64,000 nt of DNA from Clavaria fumosa (Eukaryota > Basidiomycota > Agaricomycetes > Agaricales > Clavariaceae), in the NCBI GenBank assembly GCA_951802425.1, contig OX637803.1, forward strand, positions 372,001 through 436,000. The letters are read 5' to 3'. Numbering within the stretch: the stretch's first letter is position 1; each line of letters opens with the position of its first letter. The position numbers and the translations under genes are program-made. Below are positions 12,257-23,806 of this stretch, piece after piece. The notes under the pieces are model-generated. The model was not told the DNA's origin. It ran no database searches and was given only the letters and a program-made list of their open reading frames with translations.

Positions 12257-14473
12257 AGTACTACGAGATCGACAGTATGCGATAGACAATCGAAGGCTAG
12301 ATTTTTTGGTGAGCAAAGGACTATCTAGGCCCGAAGCTGACGGATCTCGGTTCCAAGGAGCCAAGGCACCGGCCAACAGAAAAGACAATAGAAGCGGTGG
12401 TGACGAATTCGAGTGTTGTACGCTTCTGGACGGACCGACGCTCAGCGTCCAATGCCCATAAAAAAACGGTTGTGGATGGCCGACAGCGTTGTCGTTGGTG
12501 AAAAAATTAGAGTACGCGGCTTAGAGGAGGCGAGGAGGCAAGGAGTGCAACGATGCGCACAAACGGTGCGCTACTAAGCAGGCAGGACTCTGGGACTTGT
12601 CTGATCTGATCGGAGCTTGAATGCCACGTGGTGCTGTTCAAGTTGACCAGGGCGCTTCGAGAGGGCCATGCTCCAGATCCGCGATTTCTGTCACACGTCA
12701 TGTAACAGGGATTGTAGATGACTGTATAATATTGCAGTCCAGTGCAACGAGTGGATCTCAGTAATACTCGACAGAGAGGAGAGACGCAGCGATACTCGCG
12801 CGGCAGAAGAAAAGCGACCAAACCACGTTTATCTTACATCAGCGAGATAGACATCACCAAATCGGTGATCTCAGGCCCGATGCGAGATCACCGCAAGGAA
12901 GCGCCCAGGCTGGTTCGCAGTCCGTCCATGCCGCGAAACGCGCAATCCCAGCGGATGCACGTCTGAACGGGTCTTCTTCTTTGCATCTGACCAGCTAAGA
13001 AAAAAATTTCACCACCCGCGTATTTGCTCCCGAACGAGTCAGTGTGGATTGAATAAGGAAATCTCTCCCATCACACACACACCAGACCACGTGGAGATCG
13101 TACCTGATCAGATCGGCCTAAACCGGGGCTCACAATCTCGTGAGTGTAGACCCATGCATCACAGATATGCAGATACGATCAGACGTCCTACGCCACAGGC
13201 GCTATGGTGAATGGAAGCCAGCGGAAAAAGAGTGGCGTAGCAGGGAGTCTGTGTGAAGTCGATAAAGTACGGTCCGAGTTGTTGGCAACGGGGGAACTTC
13301 GCAAAAAAAAAATGGTAAGAAGTGGAGAAGGGAAGGGAAAGGTAAGTGGTCCCATATCTCCCACCCACGCACGGACTTGTATCCTCACCGAAGTACCAAA
13401 TCAGAAAAGGCCGACCTAGACTGACACCCCACGTGCCGTGGGTTCGCACTCAATTTTGACGGACTCTACAATCTAGATAACCTAGATCGGCAAGTTCAGT
13501 CATGATGACATGTCATGACACCTCAGGGTGTGAAGGATTAGACAAAGATCCATGTGGACAGCCTCGATGATATGGAGGTAACGAGCGGTCAGCAGACAGA
13601 TCCCCACTGAGTATACCATCACCCCAAACCCCCATTTCTTAACGGAAAGCGTATGACAAAAGGAGCCACCGGTCTCGCCCTATAACGATGACACCGGCAC
13701 CAGGAGTCGCACACTGTCAACCGCGTCACGTCGTCACCAGAACGGTTGCGTAAGGGACGGCGCCAAGTGTGGGAGAGCATCATCATGCTTACGGCACCCG
13801 GAAATGACTGACGCGGAGAGGTGATCCTGCACAGGTTAGCCAAAGCTTTGAGCCTGCCTGAAGGAGCTAGGGAAGGGTATCGATAAGCGCTAGTTTCTTC
13901 TGATGCAAGGTAAAGAAAGCAGCTGAGGCGCAGTTAATGGCGGTGACATATCATTTAACGTCATTTCTCTGGGGTTCGCATGTGAAAAATGTGGTTGGGG
14001 AGCAAAGATGACCTCGGTTTGATTAAATGGCGGAAAAAGTTTTCACTGGTCAGGAGTCTTGACACATTTGCGTCACCTCTTCCGCTGTACAGATTGCGAA
14101 ATATTGACTAGTATATGTTCATCTCTTTGGACGATGTCCAAATACTTTACGCTCAGCGAATCTAGGAAGTGTGTTTGAGGCGTGGTGGATTCAGAACATT
14201 AAGAGATAGAAGCATAGTTGCGTATCGGCAATCGGTGCGATTTGCTGTATGACGGTCACACTCGGAGACGCGTGAAACCACTCGGTGTGCAGGTCCGAAA
14301 CTTAAAGGAGCAAACAGCTGACCATGAAAGAAGTGGGCCTATCTCTCAAGATTAACCGAAAGTTGACGTCTCATAAAAGAATCATATGTGCAGAATTTGA
14401 CGCTGTCGTTCATATCATAATGGGAAGTCTCCAAATTCCCAATTGTAGCACTCCTGCGGGATGTTACGTCCTT
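12257..14473. other. 2.2-kb intergenic region upstream of the GATA gene
   Basis: No plausible exon was found on either strand. Short frames (for example 13,204-13,419) lack splice-supported extension. The space is unusually long for this half of the window and sits upstream of the GATA factor (minus) and downstream of ATG15 (minus). It is therefore probably an extended GATA regulatory region, possibly with a long 5' leader or upstream introns. Transcript data would be needed to see a non-coding RNA. Confidence 0.45.
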
Positions 14474-15936
14474 TCAGCATGGAAGCGTTGACCCCGGACT
14501 GAGAAGAGCGAAACCCACCACACAGTCTGTCTCAACCACGGGTTCGGGCACCTCTCGGCCTTGCTGGACACTCGGAGACCAGGGCTCGGATAATAACCGC
14601 TCAATAACTGCTACAATCCCATGCGTGCGAACGTCGACCGTCCAGCCCTTCTGCGATACTGTGTCGTACCTTATGGTCCTTCCGAGGCGGCATCTGCGAC
14701 AGTCGCGTCAGTAAACCCACGGGTGCTTCGCCGCATCGACCAACCTGGTTTCCATGGCGAAGCCTCCCAGTGCGCATGACGAGAAAATACCGTTGCACGT
14801 TCCCATTGCGATGGGATCGGCGGTGTGGAATACATGCGTGATGTGATTTGTCGATGGCTACGAATTGGAAAAGGTATTGATCGTCTCAAGCAACGGAAAT
14901 CCCAGAACACGTACGGGCAGCGGTAGATGAAGTCTCTTAGCGGCCAATTTCGCAGGAGGAGACTCGAATGTCACGACCGGCGGTCCAAACGTGGCGCCTA
15001 TAAGTGAAGCAAGAGAACCGCCCAAAGAATGGCCGATGACCCAGATATTGGCATTAGGATACATGAACGTTAAATTATTGTATAGATCCTAGGCGGATAT
15101 GAATACCTGAACAAAGTGCAAGGAACATGGTGCGTACCATTCCGATTGGGTAAAACAAGCTCTCCTCTCTTAGCGCGTCTTCTAAGCAGTTTACGTCGCA
15201 CTTCTGGCCCCCACGATAGCAATTACACACGGGAGTCCAGGACCAGTCGATTCGAGCACAGCAGCAGCTAAAGAGCAGATTATCGTTGAGCTTGTCTCTG
15301 GCCGCAGTCGGACCGCCTCGGCCAAACAAGCCCGCAGATGTGCCTTTGATGGAGAGGACAATGGTGGAGTTGTCGTCCGTGGCGAAGACATGACCACGAA
15401 AACCATCATCATCTGGCTCCCAGCCGAATTGATAACCCTGCAACCGAACGTCAAAATTCTCGCAAGGCCCTCGTGAATCGAAACGGTTAGCTCACAGGAG
15501 ACCATCCGTCCCCGAGGTCGTACCAACCCGATTCACCGGGTTTGAGATACGCGTTGTTCGTCATCTTGGCGAGCTCCAATAGAACTTCTCGCCTTTCAAC
15601 ATCTGGAGCGACAACCGTTTCCTCGCTCCATCTAAGCGATGAGTTGGCCCACGAAGAACTTAATCTGGCTTGTTGGTAAGCAAACGCGGAGGAGGGGCGA
15701 TAGGTAGTCAGCCGTGTCGCAGGCACAGAATAAGACTCCGATGTGTTCTCCAGTGTGTCAGTCGCAATAGGGGCTACATTTGAGAAGATAACTCTTGTTG
15801 AAGAGTTCGTGAGGCCGTGTAGATGTCGAAGGCGAAACCGGGGGGCTGGCGGGATCGCAACGGGCTGCGAGGGCTCGTTTCTCAGCAGCAGTAACAGAGG
15901 GAAGAAAAGCCAATTTGCCCAGGTCATAGACCACAT
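14474..15936 (-). CDS. ATG15: Autophagic vacuolar lipase ATG15
   Basis: Exons complement of 14474-14693, 14745-14857, 14915-15088, 15138-15437 and 15496-15936 give 415 residues. Atg15 is a class-3 lipase anchored by an N-terminal signal-anchor ([13 protein letters not shown], residues 6-18). It is sorted via multivesicular bodies to the vacuole, where it lyses autophagic and MVB vesicles. The nucleophile elbow VIGHSLGG puts the catalytic Ser at 268. Candidate Asp319 is in [10 protein letters not shown] and candidate His367 in [10 protein letters not shown]. The [18 protein letters not shown] block is typical of the family. Intron 2 must use the CCTAG acceptor at 15,089-15,090: the earlier TTCAG would retain an in-frame TAG, while CCTAG restores the conserved [16 protein letters not shown]. 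The gene is divergent from NTH1. Confidence 0.92.
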
Positions 15937-16215
15937 TTGGCGTACCAAGGCGTGGAGGGCAAGTTGCTAAGCACACGCAATGAGGAAACTGTGCGGATGG
16001 TCACGTTTCGTGTCGCACGAGCACGTGATTATCACCACAGACTAGCTCCGACTTTGAGTAAGATCCGGGCTGTTTCTAATATTTTCCAACTTGGCAAAAG
16101 TCTTCACCCGACCGACCTTGCATTTCCCCTCATTTTGCTTTCACTCGCTCTAAAAGAACTGCGGACAATAATACATTTTTTTACCTCCGATTATTATTTT
16201 CTCGTTCCAAATCCA
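15937..16215. promoter_or_regulatory. Divergent promoter shared by ATG15 and NTH1
   Basis: Only 279 nt separate the two start codons. The region contains a CACGTG E-box at 16,022-16,027 and a CCCCT stress-response-like element at 16,126-16,130. Both neighbours are induced by starvation or stress in yeasts, which fits shared control. The motifs are short and the link is inference. Confidence 0.45.
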
Positions 16216-19055
16216 ATGGGCCCGTTTAGTCACCCTCCTCCGACTGGTTTAACGTTCGAAGGAGAGCACAGCGTTAGAACCAACAGCGTTGACGCCGCGA
16301 CATATAGTGGTAGCGCTGAGGCGCTCGCTCGCTCTAGGACCTATAGTCACGTGCGTTTATTTTACGTTAAACTGGGTACATTAAGCCAGGGAGCTCATTT
16401 CGCATCCAGTCGCATATCCATGGATATTATCCAAAACGTGCTGTTTGTCTCGAAGACAACTCGCTTCTCCGTTCTCGACGGCTGTCGCACGACGAGAAGA
16501 ATGTGACTAGTCCAAGGCGTTTCCTAATCGACGTAGAAGAAACGATACGGGTTATCCTCGAGCAGGAGGACACCGATGGCGACTTCCAAATAAGCATCAC
16601 GGATGCAGGGCCTAAAATGATGGCTTTGGGAACCGCCACGAGCAACGGATTTAAAACTTTCGACATCCGAGTACGTTGTCTGGGTTGTGCACGAGGATCT
16701 TCTCTCACCGTTATCAACTATTAGGGAACTTACATGTTGTCTAATCTGCTGCAAGAGCTCGCGCTGGCCCGGGACCACAACAGGAAACGCATCATACTGG
16801 ACGAATCTCGTCTTACAGAAAATCCGGTCGATCGCCTCTCGCGAATGATCAAAAACTCTTTCTGGCATGCACTGACGCGTCGAATCGACGGCGACGGCCT
16901 AGAGATCATCACGGCCGACCCAAAGAATCGTACGGGACGCGTCAATCCGCGCATCTATGTCCCGCATGGCGAACCTGATATGGCGGAGTATTACAGAAAG
17001 GTAGCCAGAGACAAGCCGCACATGAATCTGGATGTACAGGTGTTGCCTGAGAAACCCGACGATCCGGTGTTCGTCAGAAGCCTCAATTCCAAGCCTGGTC
17101 TCTTGGCCCTGGCGATGAGAAACGTTGATGACGCAAAGGGCGGCAGGACGCTTAAGGGTATACCTTTCATTGTCCCGGGTGCTCGATTCAATGAGGTCTG
17201 TTTTATGCTTTTTATTACAGCTCGGGCCTTATCGTCTACACCACAGCTCTACAACTGGGATTCCTATTTTATCACGCTCGGGCTCTTGGTAGACGGTCAG
17301 GTTGCGATGGCCCAGGGGATGGTCGACCACTTCATCTTCGAGATCAAGCACTACGGGAAGATTCTGAACGGAAGCCGAAGCTATTATCTCTGCCGCACCC
17401 AGCCTCCTTTCCTGACCGACATGGCTCTTCAAATATACAACCAACTGGACCGGTCTGATATGGATGCGAACCGCCAATGGCTGAAGCGGGCCATCCAAGC
17501 TGCAATCAAAGAATACCACACCGTCTGGGTCGCCGAGCCTCGGATGGATCCCAAGACCGGCCTCTCGCGCTACCGTCCCGACGGATTGGGCATCCCTCCC
17601 GAGACCGAGGCCTCGCACTTCACGCACATTCTCGAGCCCTACGCAGCCAAGCACGGCATTTCTATCTTAGAGTTTAGCCAGCAGTACAACGACGGGGTGC
17701 TCAAGGAGCCCGGGCTGGACGAGTACTTCCTGCACGACCGAGGCATCCGCGAGTCTGGACATGACACGACGTATCGCTTCGAGAAGCGGTGTGCGAACCT
17801 TGGGACGATCGATCTACAGGCTCTGCTCTACAAGTACGAGATCGACATTGGTACTGCCATCCGCGAAGTGTTTGACGACGAGCTGGAGCTCGAGGAGGAC
17901 TTTCCGCTCGCGCCCTTCCCGCCTTCCGTGGATGCGTATGCTGATACCTACCGTGAGCCATCGCGCTCTCGCCCACAAAAGAGCGAGGTGTGGTTTAGAA
18001 GGGCAGAGTTCAGGAGGGAGATCATCGACAAGTATCTGTGGAACGAAGCTAAGAGTCTGTACTTTGATTACGACACCGTCAAGGAGCAGCAGATCCTCTA
18101 CGAGAGTGTGACGGCGTTCTGGACTCTGTGGGCAGGGTGTGCGAGTGAAGAGCAGTGCTGGAAGCTGGTGTATGTCTGTTGCGTATTCTAATGTGAGCCA
18201 TGTACTAACTGTTCATCGCAGGTCGCAGTCACTAGACAAGTTCGAGGTATTGGGCGGTCTAGTCTCAGGAACAGAGGAATCGAGAGGCAAGATCTCTCTC
18301 GATCGTCCGAATCGGCAATGGGATTACCCGTGAGTGAACCTTTCATGATTCTCTGGCCTAGAACTCACGGAAATGTCCTGAAACCAGTTACGCATGGTAC
18401 GTCCTTTGTTTCATTCATCTCATACGTGGCAGAGAGTGAAAAATGGATTGCAGGCCTCCACATCAGATCATGGCGTGGGTTGGATTAGAACGGTATGGTT
18501 ACCTGGAAGATGCTCAACGATTAGCCTATCGCTTCCTCTACATGTATGTGCTACAAATCCTTCTTCTAGGCTGACCATTTGTAATCTTCGCTGTGAAGGA
18601 TGACGACCGCTTTCGTCGACTTTAATGGTGTCGTGCCAGAGAAGGTTTGTTCACTTCCACACTTTGCACGGGCACATAAGCTAAGCATCATCCGCATCAC
18701 GGCAACACCAGTTCGACGCTGTCAAACTCTCCCATCTCGTCGACGCAGAGTACGGCAACCAGGGCGTCGACTTCAAGATGGTCCCTCGCGAGGGTTTCGG
18801 GTGGATGAACGGTGCGCCCCACCACCACCTTCCTTCCTTACCCCAATTCGGCACCGTATCTAATATCTGAACCCTCCAGCCGCATACCAAGTGGGCCTCT
18901 CGTTCTTAACGACGCACATGCGTCGTGCCGTAGCGGCATGCACGAGCCCAGAGGTGTTTTTTGGCTTTGCACTGAACAAGTCGTCTGCGAGTGCATTGGG
19001 TGCTGCAGCCATTGCTCCGCTTGACCTAGCACTTGATGCACTTAATATCGCGTGA
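16216..19055 (+). CDS. NTH1: Neutral trehalase (GH37)
   Basis: Ten exons, 16216-16350, 16410-16670, 16725-17195, 17247-18169, 18222-18329, 18388-18396, 18454-18543, 18599-18644, 18712-18811 and 18880-19055, give 772 residues. The enzyme hydrolyses cytosolic trehalose to two glucoses. The N-terminus has a PKA-type site RSRRLSHDE (Ser71) and the calcium-binding-like [12 protein letters not shown] at 99-110, as in Nth1 enzymes activated through PKA and 14-3-3. Catalytic-domain landmarks are [16 protein letters not shown] across the exon 3/4 junction at 282-297, ESGHDTTYR at 458, the trehalase signature QWDYPYAW at 629-636 and EGFGW at 708. The usual PGGRF reads PGARF here. A 9-nt exon encodes the middle of the QWDYPYAW signature. 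The start ATG at 16,216 is the only one giving a frame into the PKA site. Confidence 0.93.
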
Positions 19056-19412
19056 TTTATTTCATACTCGTCTTTCCTTTAGTTGATTGGTCAAGGAAGT
19101 TTCGTTCATTTTTTGGTGGTACTTGCCTTCTTTCTCCTACACACATACTTCGGTACTTCGTGACAATTAGAGTTAGCAAGTGAAGTTAATAGTCATAAGC
19201 GAGGAGAGCAAAATAGAGAGAGCAAAATAGTTCGAAAGGCATGTGTGCTTCAAATAAGTACGTGCAAGCTTCCTTGAACTTGAACGCTTTCCAATTTGGA
19301 TGTCTCCGCTGACTAAGCTGACTAATGTCGCCGAATCGGGCTATTTCGGGATGACATAATCATCGCTGCTCTCAACCAGCAGAAGCGTTGCAGGCTTTGC
19401 GGCCGACCTGGC
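19056..19412. promoter_or_regulatory. NTH1-MIC60 intergenic region
   Basis: These 357 nt hold the NTH1 3' flank and the MIC60 promoter. A direct repeat of AGAGAGCAAAATAG-like sequence occurs at about 19,203-19,230. No other gene is visible. Confidence 0.4.
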
Positions 19413-21699
19413 ATGTACGCTGCCTCTGCCTGTCGGCGGGTATCCTCCTCTGCTGCGCGGGGGTTGCAAAAATTATCTCGGCGGGTGAGTGTTTCGCATC
19501 TCTCTTAACGCGTAGCCACCGTTCTTAAATTCGCATTGGCGTCAAACAGCGCGTAACTACAGAGGCGACACCAGCACCAGCATCTCCGCCCCCTTCGACC
19601 CCGCCAGGCCCCATACCAAAAAAGAAAAAGGGCGTCGTCCGTCGCGCACTCATCTATGGCACTGCCGCTGGCGGTGTCTTCTACACAGGCAGTGCACTCC
19701 TTGCCTTCCACCACCAACCCTACTATGACTTCTTCGTCGACCACGCCCCACTCGGCCAGACCATCCTTGAGTTCGCCGAGGCTCGCGGCTGGGACAGCCT
19801 CGCGACTGCCCCACGCGATACAACCGTTGCAGCCGTGCACGCCATCCGTCGCATCCTCATCAACCGTACCGGTCAGGGCGAGCGCGGAGGCGGGGAGGTC
19901 GACACTATCGCCGCCCAGCAGGATTCAAGAAATCGCATGAGAGATGTCCTCTCCACGCTTAAGATCACCGTGGAAAGGAGCGAGGACGCCCTTGCTCACG
20001 GTGGAGCCAAGGCGGCCGCCTTGGCTAGGCACCGTGCGGCGCAGTTCTCGGAGGGCGTCGAGGAGCTCGTCAGAGAAGCAGAGGATGCCCTCGCCGGCAA
20101 CTATGCCAAGGGCGCGTTAAAGCCTGTCGACCCTGCTCCGGATTCAGTCTCGCCACTCGCAAGCATTGTTGCCCCCGCGAGCATTGTTACACCCTCCGCA
20201 AATGAATCCTCTCCAGAGACGGGTAAAGACGTGTACGATCTGCCCATTCCTCTTGGTTTCGAGCCTCCACCTGGTTACTCCAGACCTTCACCCCAGCACG
20301 AAGCACCCAAGCTCCGCGACATGCCCTGGTCTTCGGACACTCCAACAGAGCCCACGCCATTGTCACTGCCCGCTGCGCCCGCCGTCCTCGAACCGGGTGC
20401 TTCTGACCCCGTCATCGCCCATCTCGCTGCAACCATTGAGGCGCTCGCGTCTCACCTACCGCCTACGTCCGCCGGGATTCTCGAGGCCGCCAGAGGTGAT
20501 GTGGCCAAGCTGGCCACGCGGATCGAGGCGGCAAAGGAGGATGAATGGGCGAAATTGGAAGCTCGGATGGACGAGCAGGCGAGGGAGCAAAATCTGAAAC
20601 TGCTCGAACTTCAGATGGAGGCAGAGGACAAACTTGCTGACCAGCAGGAGGAATTCATGAGTCTGTTCGAGCTGGAGCGTTCCAAAATCATAGACGCATA
20701 TCGCGAGAGGCTCAACCAAGAACTGCAAGCACAGACGGATTTAATCAATGAACGGTCTGTCTGCTTTTTTTCTCTCCCTTGTCCATGTTGGAAACATCTT
20801 CCCCAGACTCAAAGAAGAACTGATTGCACAAGGGATCGCGATGCAGCGCCGCTGGTTGCGTGAGGTCAAAGTGCATGTCGAGCGTGAGCGTGGCGGTCGG
20901 CTTGCGCGACTCGATGAACTCGCTGCCGGCGTGAAGCGTCTCGAGCGCGTGACACGTGACACGACCGCATACCTTGACGAGGCGTTGCGGTTGCACGCGT
21001 TGTGGAGCGCCGTGCGCGCGCTGCAGTGTGCTGCGGTCGACGCGCCCACACGCACGCCGTTCCGTTCGGAGTTGCGCCGCGTGCTAGCGCTCCTGCCTCT
21101 GCGCGTGAGCGATTCCAACGAGCAGAACGGAAAAGAGCGAGGAGACGTGGAGGGAGGCGCCGCATCTGTGTCTACATCTGCGTCGGCCACGGCGGAGGTG
21201 GCGGTGGCGGTGCTCGAGCCACTCCAGGCGTCGGACGTGCCAGACGTGGGCGTGGAGCCGCTCGCGGATCTCACCTCGTGGTTCATGACGGCGGTGGTGC
21301 CCCGCGTGTCGGAGGTGGCCCTCGTGCCGGACGGCGAGGACGATGGTGACGGCGGGGGCGTGCTAGCGCACCTCACATCGCGTGTCCTATCGGCGCTGAT
21401 GTTCCGCCGGCGCGGGCTGGTCGAGGGCGATGATGTGATGAGCGTCTTAGCTAGGGCAGAGCACTTCCTTAACGAGAAAGACTTGGATAGTGCCGCCCGG
21501 GAGCTGAATCAGCTGAGAGGGACCGCGCGCATGCTGCTCAAAGACTGGTTGGACGCTGCCAGGAGGCGGCTAGAAGTGGAACAGGCACTGGAGGCAAGTC
21601 TTTCTTCCACCGTCGTTTTGAGATTGACGTACCACTGATGCTCACTTCTTCCAGGTTGTAGAAATGCAGGCTAGATTGGCATCGCTACAGGTCATTTAG
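19413..21699 (+). CDS. MIC60: MICOS subunit MIC60 (mitofilin)
   Basis: Exons 19413-19484, 19550-20754, 20807-21593 and 21655-21699 give 702 residues. MIC60 organises crista junctions in the mitochondrial inner membrane. The N-terminus is a basic, Ser/Ala/Arg-rich presequence (MYAASACRRVSSSAARGLQK). A proline linker follows, then one membrane helix at about 57-77 (ALIYGTAAGGVFYTGSALLA) after KKKKGVVRR. The central part (about 330-430) is a charged coiled coil (EQNLKLLELQMEAEDKLADQ). The C-terminal mitofilin domain begins near LKEELIAQGIAMQRRWLREV and ends in LEVVEMQARLASLQVI. The last intron (21,594-21,654) starts with GCAAGT and ends with TTCCAG, a GC-AG intron; reading through it gives a non-conserved tail. 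The gene converges with the next one, leaving only 104 nt between stops. Confidence 0.92.
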
Positions 21700-21803
21700 A
21701 ATTGCCTTCGAGGACACTTACAAGTGGTTGAGAAGCATTAATATAACGACAGTTGGGCGCATGCAAGACGGGCATATATAACTAATTATGGACCTCGTCT
21801 TAT

Positions 21804-23165
21804 TCATCGTGCGCGAGTCTCTACTCCGTTCGCAATAACCGCGGGGGTGGGCCGGAGAGCGCACTCACAAATGACCTGCGCTCTCCTCACGACACTCTGC
21901 ACGATTTCCGTCGCAGGGCCATTAGGGGTGACTGGCCCCCGAGTGATCTTGACGAGGCCAGGAAATACAGTCGCACCGACGCTGCATGGATCACCTTGTG
22001 CGGAGCGGACGCACCACTTGAGTAGCTCAATTTGGCGCGGGTACAGCTTGGACGCGAGCTCAGGCACGAACGCGCGGTAGTGTGCGTCGGCGGTGCCGCC
22101 CGACGAGGTCGCGAGCGAGCCGTGCAACATGCGCGAGAAGGCGTACGCGGATACAAGGATCGCCTCGCGCGCCTCCTTGTCTTTCGGGCGTGGTTTCTCC
22201 GGTAATAGCGAGAGGTGACGGTAGAGCGACGGGATGTGCTCGATGAAGAGGTTCTTGCCCATGTCGGGTGTGAAGGTCTCGACGGCCGCTGAGAAGGTTT
22301 GCCGGCGCCAAACGCAGGCGACGGTTGGATCACCTTTGGTACGTAAAGCCGACCAACGGGACAAACGAGTTAGGTAGTGAAATGGAGATAACTAAATTTT
22401 GGACAGGACGATATTTCGACTCACGGGCGAACAAACAGTCATGGATACGCGTCAGGTGTGTGTTCGCATCCAGACTCGCGGTGACAACAAGGCAGTTGAT
22501 AATGCCTTCCGAGATGACCTCGGACATAGCGTGACGCAGGAGGTTTTGGACGTACATAGGAGATATGTCTAGGGGGGCTGGCTCCAGCGGCGAAGCGTCT
22601 GAGTGCACAACGTCTGTGAGGATGGCATCGCAGATGATGTTGAGCGGCAAAGGCGGCGAGCGTACGATGTCGGCCGCCCAGCGGTTGACGAGTCGCTCAA
22701 GTTGAGACGCCGAATTCTGGTGCGCTGGTTCTTGAGCTGGTGCTTCCACAACGATGAGAAGGAGCAGCGGGTGTCCGCGGCCGCGGCATCTGCCCCACTC
22801 ACCTTGATCGAGAAGTCGTCGACGGAGTTGCCGCCTACAACGGAGCTGGCCTGGTCGCCACCTTCGAGAAGCGTCATCCGGGCACGTAACAAGGCGACCT
22901 GTCTTTCTTGTTCCTCGAGTTGTACGCGCTGGTGCTCGACCATTTCGTGCGCGATGCGCTGGAAAAGTGAAAAAAAAGGGTTAAGGCATATTGGTCGTGC
23001 GCAAGAGTCAAGTTCTGCGAGGATGCTCACGAAGTTGGACAATGCATAACGGTATTGCTCTCCGGAGACAACGTCCGGGACTGGTGGTTGTGGTTGCTGC
23101 TGCTGCTGCTGCTGCTGAGATGCCATTCCGTCATACACAGTGTCTGTAGAAATAGTGGTGACCAT
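21804..23165 (-). CDS. Unknown protein with polyQ, coiled coil and conserved C-terminal domain
   Basis: Exons complement of 21804-22333, 22425-22716, 22803-22958 and 23031-23165 give 370 residues. All three introns have GTGAG donors and AG acceptors in matching phase. Near residue 20 is a run of eight Gln encoded by CAG repeats (23,098-23,121). Exon 2 is a coiled coil (EHQRVQLEEQERQVALLRAR). The C-terminal 250 residues look globular, with NRWAADIVRSPPLP, VACVWRRQTFSAAVE, GATVFPGLVKITRG and VVRRAQVICECAL. I believe it is a basidiomycete-wide family of unknown function, but I cannot name it. Shorter, mutated stretches resembling exon 4 recur at about 34,512-34,692 and 51,225-51,275. The ATG at 23,165 is chosen because the frame upstream to 23,273 has only a TTG. 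Confidence 0.7.
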
Positions 23166-23806
23166 GCTTTGCGCTCCCGCACATTCGCATTGACCGGATT
23201 GCTTGGGGTCACGTGGCGGACTGTATGCAGTTTGGACTGTGGTGTCCAGGTTGTAAACTGCCGAATCTCCCAACTGTCAAACCTGTCAAGCAACGAGCGC
23301 TGCAACAGCTCTTCAAAGCTTCAAATCGTGCGGTCGTCCGATGTCTGTGGCTGCCACGACGCACTAGACGCCGCACCACACTAGACGCCGCACCACACTC
23401 AACACTCACGAGGCGCCTGGCCAACTCATTCCTGGGTTACTTGAGTGGATACCGAAGGCTTCTTGGCGCCGGGGAACGCTTCGCTGACTCTATTTGGCAG
23501 GCCTTGTCGCTGGATCGAGTAACGCGCTGATCCCCAATGCTGCGGAGGAAGACGATGAGCGATCAACGCTCCCGACCGCAGCCTCGCAAAGCCATTCGGC
23601 ATGATAAGCTTTGACAGGCCGAAGAGTAAGACGGCGAGCAGTGGGAAGACATTCCACGATCTTTCTCCGCCTCGCCAACCAATAAGCCTCCTTCATCTCT
23701 CGCACCCACTGACCACCCGATAATATCGCCACGCAGACGACTCAAGCCGCTGAGGCGCACCAAATATTCCGCAGCCACAGAGCCACCTTCCCCACTCACA
23801 ATTCCT
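23166..23806. promoter_or_regulatory. Divergent intergenic region between two unknown genes
   Basis: These 641 nt separate divergent start codons. A perfect tandem duplication of about 18 nt (ACTAGACGCCGCACCAC unit) lies at about 23,361-23,396. Part of this region (about 23,305-23,400) has a mutated copy at 34,434-34,515 directly joined to a copy of exon 4 of the minus-strand neighbour, so part of it may be transcribed. Confidence 0.4.

Noticed and set aside
15089..15091. In-frame TAG in the ATG15 frame, suggesting a pseudogene
   Set aside because: Only arises if the TTCAG acceptor is used; the CCTAG acceptor 18 nt later removes it and restores the conserved DLYNNL segment.
20866..21376. Long minus-strand frames opposite MIC60
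   Set aside because: Codon-bias shadows in GC-rich coding DNA; the plus-strand frame joins cleanly to conserved MIC60 exons.
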